The notes beneath the pieces were generated by a model. That model did no database searches. It saw only the letters and a list, made by a program, of their open reading frames with translations, and was not told where the DNA came from. A stretch of DNA of 64,000 bases. Origin: Smittia aterrima. Lineage: Eukaryota > Arthropoda > Insecta > Diptera > Chironomidae. The position numbers and the translations under genes were made by a program. The DNA is taken from positions 20,584,001 to 20,648,000 of the forward strand of contig CP093831.1 in assembly GCA_033063855.1 (NCBI GenBank), written 5' to 3'. Of this stretch, positions 58,529 to 64,000 are shown piece by piece; positions within the stretch are counted from its first letter, which is position 1; every line of letters starts with the position of its first letter.

Positions 58529-61500
58529 TCAGCGACGTTGCATTGTACGTCGTGAAGCTCGAAGGATTTTTCTCTGATTGGCAGCAGCTGATGAGACGGT
58601 TCCTTGAGCTCTGAAATGAAAAAGAAATGTTATAAAAGAGTGACAATGGATAATAAAATTTAAGACTTACGAGAATGAAGTGATCCCTGGAATCCCGATC
58701 GATGGTGTCGCAGCTCCTGATCCAAACTGCATTACTTGAGCTGAAGAGGGAGTCTGAAAATTCAAATTATTATTAGTTTTATGAAAACTTTTATCTCGTT
58801 AGTGATTGCAAACGGAAAATTCAGTGGAAAAGTAATCACACAAGCGATGATGAGGAGCACAAACAAAACACATGCACATCACAAAAGCAAAACTCATTCA
58901 ACGTACAAACGCAAAGACGCCTTGTGTGGAATTGCTGCTGTTGGCGCCAAATTGGAAAAGATTCTGCTGATCCTGTAGATTCAGTTTTAAGAAGAAATTT
59001 TCATTCACATGTTCAGACAATCAGAAAATTCACGCATAACTTCACTTTCAACTTTTTTAAAGAAATGACTCACCTGAGGAATATTAGCGGCTGGATTAGA
59101 GAAATTGAAGCTTGGTGAAGGCGATGCCATTGCACCAAAGTTAAAGGCCGGTTTATTTTCATTTCCTTGGGCATTAAATTGGAACGGAGTCTATTTACAA
59201 TAAAAAGACAGTTAGCAAAATATTGTCGTTTGAAATGAGACATGAGCTTACCGCATTCGGATTTAGCTGTTGTTGTTGTTGCTGTGGAGCACCGAAATCA
59301 AATTTCTTAGTTTGTGGCATTTCCGGAGTTGCTGAACTGAAGTCGAACGCTCGTTTCTGAGGTTGGGTGGCACTTCCGAACGATGGCATCTTGCTCCCGA
59401 ACCCGCTCTCGTTGTTGTTATTTGTCGACGGAGTTGATCCAAAGCTTGGAATTGCGTTAGCTCCGAACATAGGAGTGGGAGCTGAAACCTGGTTCGCTTG
59501 ATTGTTGCCGAAAAGCATTGGAGCGCTTGCAGGTTGTTCGGGCTTTGCACCAAATGAGAACACAGATGATGGAGCATGATTTGGTTCTTCTTTCTTTGCT
59601 GAGAAACTGAATGCACTTGAGGCGGTGGGCTGACCAAAGACAGGAGCCGAATTAGTGCTGTTCATTTCAAATGATGACTTTGTTGTCATCGTACTTGATC
59701 CAAATGAACCAAAAGTAGGAGTTGCGTTCTCAGTTTTTTGAGCACCACCAAAGGAAAATGTGTTCGTTGCAGAAACTTGCGCTGTTGTAGCAGTTGCTGA
59801 TAAGTTGCCGAAGGAGTTTGAATTACTGGAAGCGCCGAATGAAAATCCTCCGGAAGCTGAAGGCGGGGTGGCAGTAACTGCTTTGATTGGTTCTGCAACA
59901 GTCTCAGCTGGCTTTGATCCAAATCCTCCGAAGCTGAATCCACCGTTCTTGTTTAAGGAACTTCCGAAAGTAGGAACTGCTGTGTCTTTAGGCTGCTCTC
60001 CGAATTTGAAGCCACCAAAGTCGGATTTCTTTGGTTCCTCCTCTACGAGTTTCGCTGCTTCGGGTAAAGTCTTAACTGGTTCAGCAGCTTTTAAGTCACC
60101 GAATGTAATTTTCTTTTCAGGCTCTGGACTCTTTACGGCGGGAGCTCCGAATGCAAACAATGAAGGCTTTACAGATTTTTCTTCGTCTTTCTTTAAATCA
60201 TTGTTCTTCGGCGATTCAAGAGTAAATGAAGCTGAAGCTGCTGGCGTTGACGATGGAGCTTTAAAGGTGAACGTAGGAGCTGTGGTTGTAGCTGAAACTT
60301 CTGGAAGTTTAGTCGTATCCACTGCATTGAATAAATTGTTTGTGGCACCGAAAAATAAATTTGGTTTGGGCTTGTCAACCTCATCTTTTTTTTCTTCGAC
60401 AATTGTTTCATCCTTTTTGATATCGGTTTGAACAGCAGGCATACCAAATGAAAACTTCACTTCAGACAAAGCTGGAAGGGCGACGGAAGATGACATTTTG
60501 CTCCCGAATGAGAATTGCGGAGCCGCTAGTTCACTGCCAGGCTTAGCTTGTTCACAGCACAAACATTTTGTCTTTGATGGCTCATTGAATGTCAAACAAG
60601 CTGTGCATTCCCAATTTGCACTTTGTTTTTGAACTAGTTTCTTGAATCCTTCGTCGTTACTTGCCAAGGGTTTTACAAATGAGAAGTTCAGACTAGATGT
60701 ATTTGACACATTTGACTTGCTGCCGGGTTTTGGCGTTTCGCAACAGGCGCACTTATCTTTACTTATATCGTTCTTTGACATACACGCTTCGCATTCCCAT
60801 TGAGTTTTCTTCTGTTGAGCGGCAAGATTTTTAAACATATCATCGCTCGGTGGTGCTGATTGTGAAGCTGCAGGCATTCCAAATGTAAATGATGAAGCTG
60901 GCGCAAGTGCTGGCGTTGAGGTTGGCTTGCTTCCTGGTTTAGGAGTCTCACAGCAAGCACATTTGTCTTTTCCAACATCGTTTTTGGTCATACATGAATC
61001 GCAATCCCATTGAGTCTTCTTTTGTTGAGCAGCGAGGTTCTTGAAGAGGTCGTCAGATTTTGGAATTGTCTGACAAGCTGGCATTCCAAAAGTGAACGTG
61101 GAAGCTGGAGCTAACGTTGCTGTAGTTGATGGTTTGCTGCCGGGTTTAGGTGTTTCGCAACAGGCGCACTTATCTTTAATGGAATCGTTCTTTGTCATGC
61201 ACGAATCGCATTCCCACTGAGTTTTCTTCTGTTGAGCAGCAAGATTCTTGAAAAGATCATCAGCTGCAGGAGCATTTGAATTTGAAACAAATGATTTTCT
61301 TGAATCGCTTTGGCTTCCTGGCTTCGCCGCATCACAGCACAAACATTTCGTCTTCTCATTGTCATTTGCAGACATGCAAGAGTCACAATTCCATGAAGCT
61401 GATTTCTGTTTCGCCACGAGATTCTTGAACAAGCTATCGCTGTCCGGGCTCGAAGCATTGTTTATAGATTTTGCCACAACTAAAAGAAAATATTATTAAT

Positions 61501-63150
61501 ATTTAAAATTATGATAGGAATGATTTACTTACTTTCGTTATGATTATCAAAGTCGTTCTCGCTTATCAGAAGCGGCTTACTTAGGATGAATTTCTCTCCC
61601 CTGTAGGTTAAGCTACTCATATCAAATGTCTCATCACAAGCAGGTGTTGGCTTCGATAGAATAAAATCACTCTTTGCTATCGTCAATGTCTTTGAACCCT
61701 GTTTAGCAAGTGTCGTCTGTGAGTTTTTGAAATTGAACTGCACTGGTGGTGTCGAGACGATTGGGCTGCTTGTAGACTTCGCTGGAGGTGTAACAATCTT
61801 TGATACTTGAATATCAAACTTTGGAATTGACTTCAACTGAGGCAATTGAATATTGGGTAAGTTAACGGGCAAAGCAGGAAGCTGATCGTTGACAGAGCTT
61901 TTGTCATTCCTTAGAAGATTTTTCGTTATGTTGCTCTTCATTTTCAACGATGATCCACTTGAAGGACTTTGAGTCTCGTCACCTGCGGATGGCAGCTTAT
62001 ATTCATGATTGCGATTGAGGAAGCTATCGGAGCGGCTGGCTATCTCTCGCACCTTCTCCGTGTTGTTCTGAAGTCTTTTCATTTGCAAAAGTTGTGACAT
62101 TGTTGGAATCTGTAGCGGTTTATTGATTGATGAATTGTATAAAGGTGATTCCGGGCGACGTCGGGATTGTGCACCGGGTAAAGGACGTCCGTAAGGAATC
62201 GACGGAGTTGACAATGCTATACTACGATCCAAATTTAATTCTTCTTCACCGTACCGCTGCTGGTTCTGCACCATCGATGGAATTTTGATAATAGAATTAA
62301 TATTGTTGCCCATGCTTCGAGCTTCCTTCAATGGACCGCTAAATTGATTCATGACTTCTAAGATTCGTTTGGCAGCATTCGACTCAGGCATCATGATGTC
62401 AGACTTGACGGATGTGTTTGAGGAATTGGATAAGCTCGACGATGGGCGCATTTGCACCGGATTTCTGAGAATTTTGTGTTGATTGATATCACGTTTGGGA
62501 TATGCTGATGCTCCACCGAACATTGTTTTGCCGCTGTAAAAGGGCGAGTTTGCCATGAAGAGCCGACTGTTTGTGCTGCTTAAGGACATGTTACTCCCAT
62601 AAAGTGATGAATTGAACGACTGTCGACTCAGAGCGTTATTCTTGGCTGAGAACAGTGACTTTTGAGTGTCGAGATGTGATGAAAAGCTAAGTTCACTGGT
62701 CGACGCACAGAAACGTTTACTCCGGTTGCCCATGAATCCAGATAGTCTTCGTTTTGAGTCGTTCAAGTTAGTTTCACTGTTGATTCTTCGAGCATTACTT
62801 GCTGCAAGAGGTGTAGGTGTTGGAGTTTGTGATACCGAAGCTGATGCACTGTCGGGAATCTCAAGATCTAAGTCACTCTCGTTTAGCTGACTATTGGACT
62901 TTGATAATTCGCCATCCTCGTCACTGGAGCCTTCAACTGTTTTCTTTTCGCGAATTGGTTTAAGTCGACTGGAAGTTGGTTGAAGATAAACACCATAACT
63001 CCGCGGAGGCTCTGAGTTTGATCGATCCTCGTTACTGGTCAATTTCATTCGATTAGGCAAGAAATTGACTTCCTCGCTTCTGTCTCGGATGCTTCGACGT
63101 CCTTTTACGTCTTTTATCTCACTAAAACAGTCTTTAATCGAATTTCGCAT
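58529..63150 (-). CDS. Nup153: Nucleoporin Nup153, five exons
   Basis: Nuclear-basket FG nucleoporin involved in import/export and Ran binding, 1375 residues. Exons in transcript order: 63150-61533, 61479-59252, 59190-59074, 58753-58671, 58610-58529; phases agree. The N-terminal half (1-540) is Ser-rich and carries the family signature SPFYSGKTMFGGASAYP. Exon 2 then encodes five RanBP2-type zinc fingers (roughly residues 565-860, pattern W-x-C-x2-C-x10-C-x2-C, each ending KPGS). Fingers 2-4 are nearly identical. A long FG-repeat region follows (FSFG, FGxF, FGS), with a Q6 run near its end. The last exon ends in a basic tail (RKILRASRRTMQRR), as in Nup153-type basket proteins. Human Nup153 has four zinc fingers and 1475 residues, so this protein has one extra finger. 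The ATG at 63150 is the first in the frame. Confidence 0.95.
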
Positions 63151-64000
63151 GATGATTTGATTGAATTAATTTTGGCGCTACACTTTCCTCTAAAATTTAT
63201 CTTGAATTACAAGCGATAGAAATAAGAAGAAAATATATAGAACTTTGCGGGAGTGTGAAACTGTGAAAAATGTGATTCACAAAATCATTCCTAGTCTTTT
63301 TCTTGCACTTCTAAACTAACCGAATAATACACTTCGCTGATGTAAACGATCTCGACTATCGATTTTAAATAGTTTCAAACTTGTAGTGTCCTTTTTTACT
63401 AATAAATTTAATTCTGAATTCTTCGCGTTTAAGATTTCTTTCAAGTTCTAAAAACCGTAGTTTCGTACCTGAAGGGGCACTATCAAACCATAGATAACGT
63501 TTAATTCTAGATGCTACACTTCGTCACAAACATTTTGATGAAGTTTAAATTGCCGTTTATTGCGAATAATTATGTGTGGTTATTTTCCAATTTGTAAATT
63601 ATATGAAACAATGATGCAAACTCATTGAAATGATAAGTCACATCTAGAAATTTTTTCTTTGTTCAGCCGTAAAATATGAAAACGCAGGTGCAATGATCGT
63701 TAAATTTTTACACAAAGAATTCATCAGCTTAAAATACTTTGCGAAAACATGGAGCACAAGTTGATTTAAATTTCTGGATTAACAAGTTTGTAAATATTTG
63801 AAGCAGAGAACAAAACTGAAGAAGATGATTCAACTGATGTTTTACTAACTAAAATATTTAAAGACATTTATTTAGTTTTTGTTGAATCTATTTATTTTGC
63901 CAACTAAATGTTAAAAAGGTTATAAATGCCTTAAATCCACTGTTTTAATCCTTTCCAAAGTAAAAATCAACCCAAAGCATAAAGAGATAAAAAGGCCGGA
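63151..64000. other. Upstream region of Nup153 to window end
   Basis: AT-rich noncoding sequence holding the Nup153 promoter and leader. No gene is recognised in the last 850 bases. A neighbouring gene beyond the window edge cannot be excluded. Confidence 0.5.
63357..63364. promoter_or_regulatory. Candidate DREF site (TATCGATT) near Nup153
   Basis: TATCGATT differs in one base from the fly DRE element TATCGATA and lies about 210 bases upstream of the Nup153 start. DRE-type elements are common in promoters of dipteran housekeeping genes. A single 8-base match is weak evidence. Confidence 0.25.

Noticed and set aside
59760..60431. 223-codon open frame antisense to Nup153
   Set aside because: Shadow of the FG-repeat coding region; low-complexity Gly/Ala/Pro composition follows from the repeats on the real strand.
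1..64000. tRNA/rRNA genes, CRISPR arrays, operons, transposon ends
   Set aside because: No B-box/A-box pairs, rRNA blocks, spaced direct repeats, transposase frames or long terminal repeats were seen. The window is eukaryotic with spliced genes.

Overview
The window is genomic DNA from an insect, most likely a nematoceran fly (a midge or mosquito relative). The evidence is AT-rich sequence, short GT-AG introns of about 55-65 nt, arthropod TCAGT initiator motifs, and a gene set found in flies. That set includes a CYP4-clan P450, a chitin deacetylase, a MYND/Tudor gene of the type known from mosquitoes, Spt6 and Nup153. Nothing bacterial, viral or obviously transposon-derived was recognised. 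Exon coordinates were built by hand from splice sites and frame continuity.

Layout, left part (1-30.7 kb, gene-poor). A single-exon gene for an acidic secreted protein lies at 1188-1967. After 5 kb of noncoding DNA comes serine palmitoyltransferase subunit 1 (7225-8805, +), whose first exon appears to lack one base. On the opposite strand, about 9.1-10.6 kb, is a decayed, intron-retaining copy of a 1,4-alpha-glucan branching enzyme. From 10.6 to 30.7 kb I found no gene, only simple repeats and small inverted repeats.

Layout, right part (30.7-64 kb, gene-dense). A chitin deacetylase of the Cda4 type (30886-35446, +) is convergent with a 12-exon pancreatic-type lipase (36247-39195, -). Cap methyltransferase CMTR1 (40990-43897, -) and the histone chaperone/elongation factor Spt6 (44201-50169, +) are divergent across only 303 bp. 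Two tandem copies of a MYND plus double-Tudor gene follow (50509-52784 and 53110-55346, +). A four-exon P450 (55611-57274, -) is convergent with the second copy, and Nup153 (58529-63150, -) ends the window.

Functional links. CMTR1 (cap 2'-O-methylation) and Spt6 (elongation and mRNA processing) act on the same nascent transcript and share an intergenic promoter region. The Tudor pair resembles Veneno-type piRNA factors. Its copies share almost identical introns, while the differences cluster as amino-acid replacements in the linker. This is the most interesting evolutionary signal in the window. Other points of note are the branching-enzyme pseudogene, an 11-nt micro-exon in the lipase, a 57-nt in-frame optional intron in Spt6, altered metal-site residues in the deacetylase and a pair of near-identical 17-bp palindromes in the gene desert.
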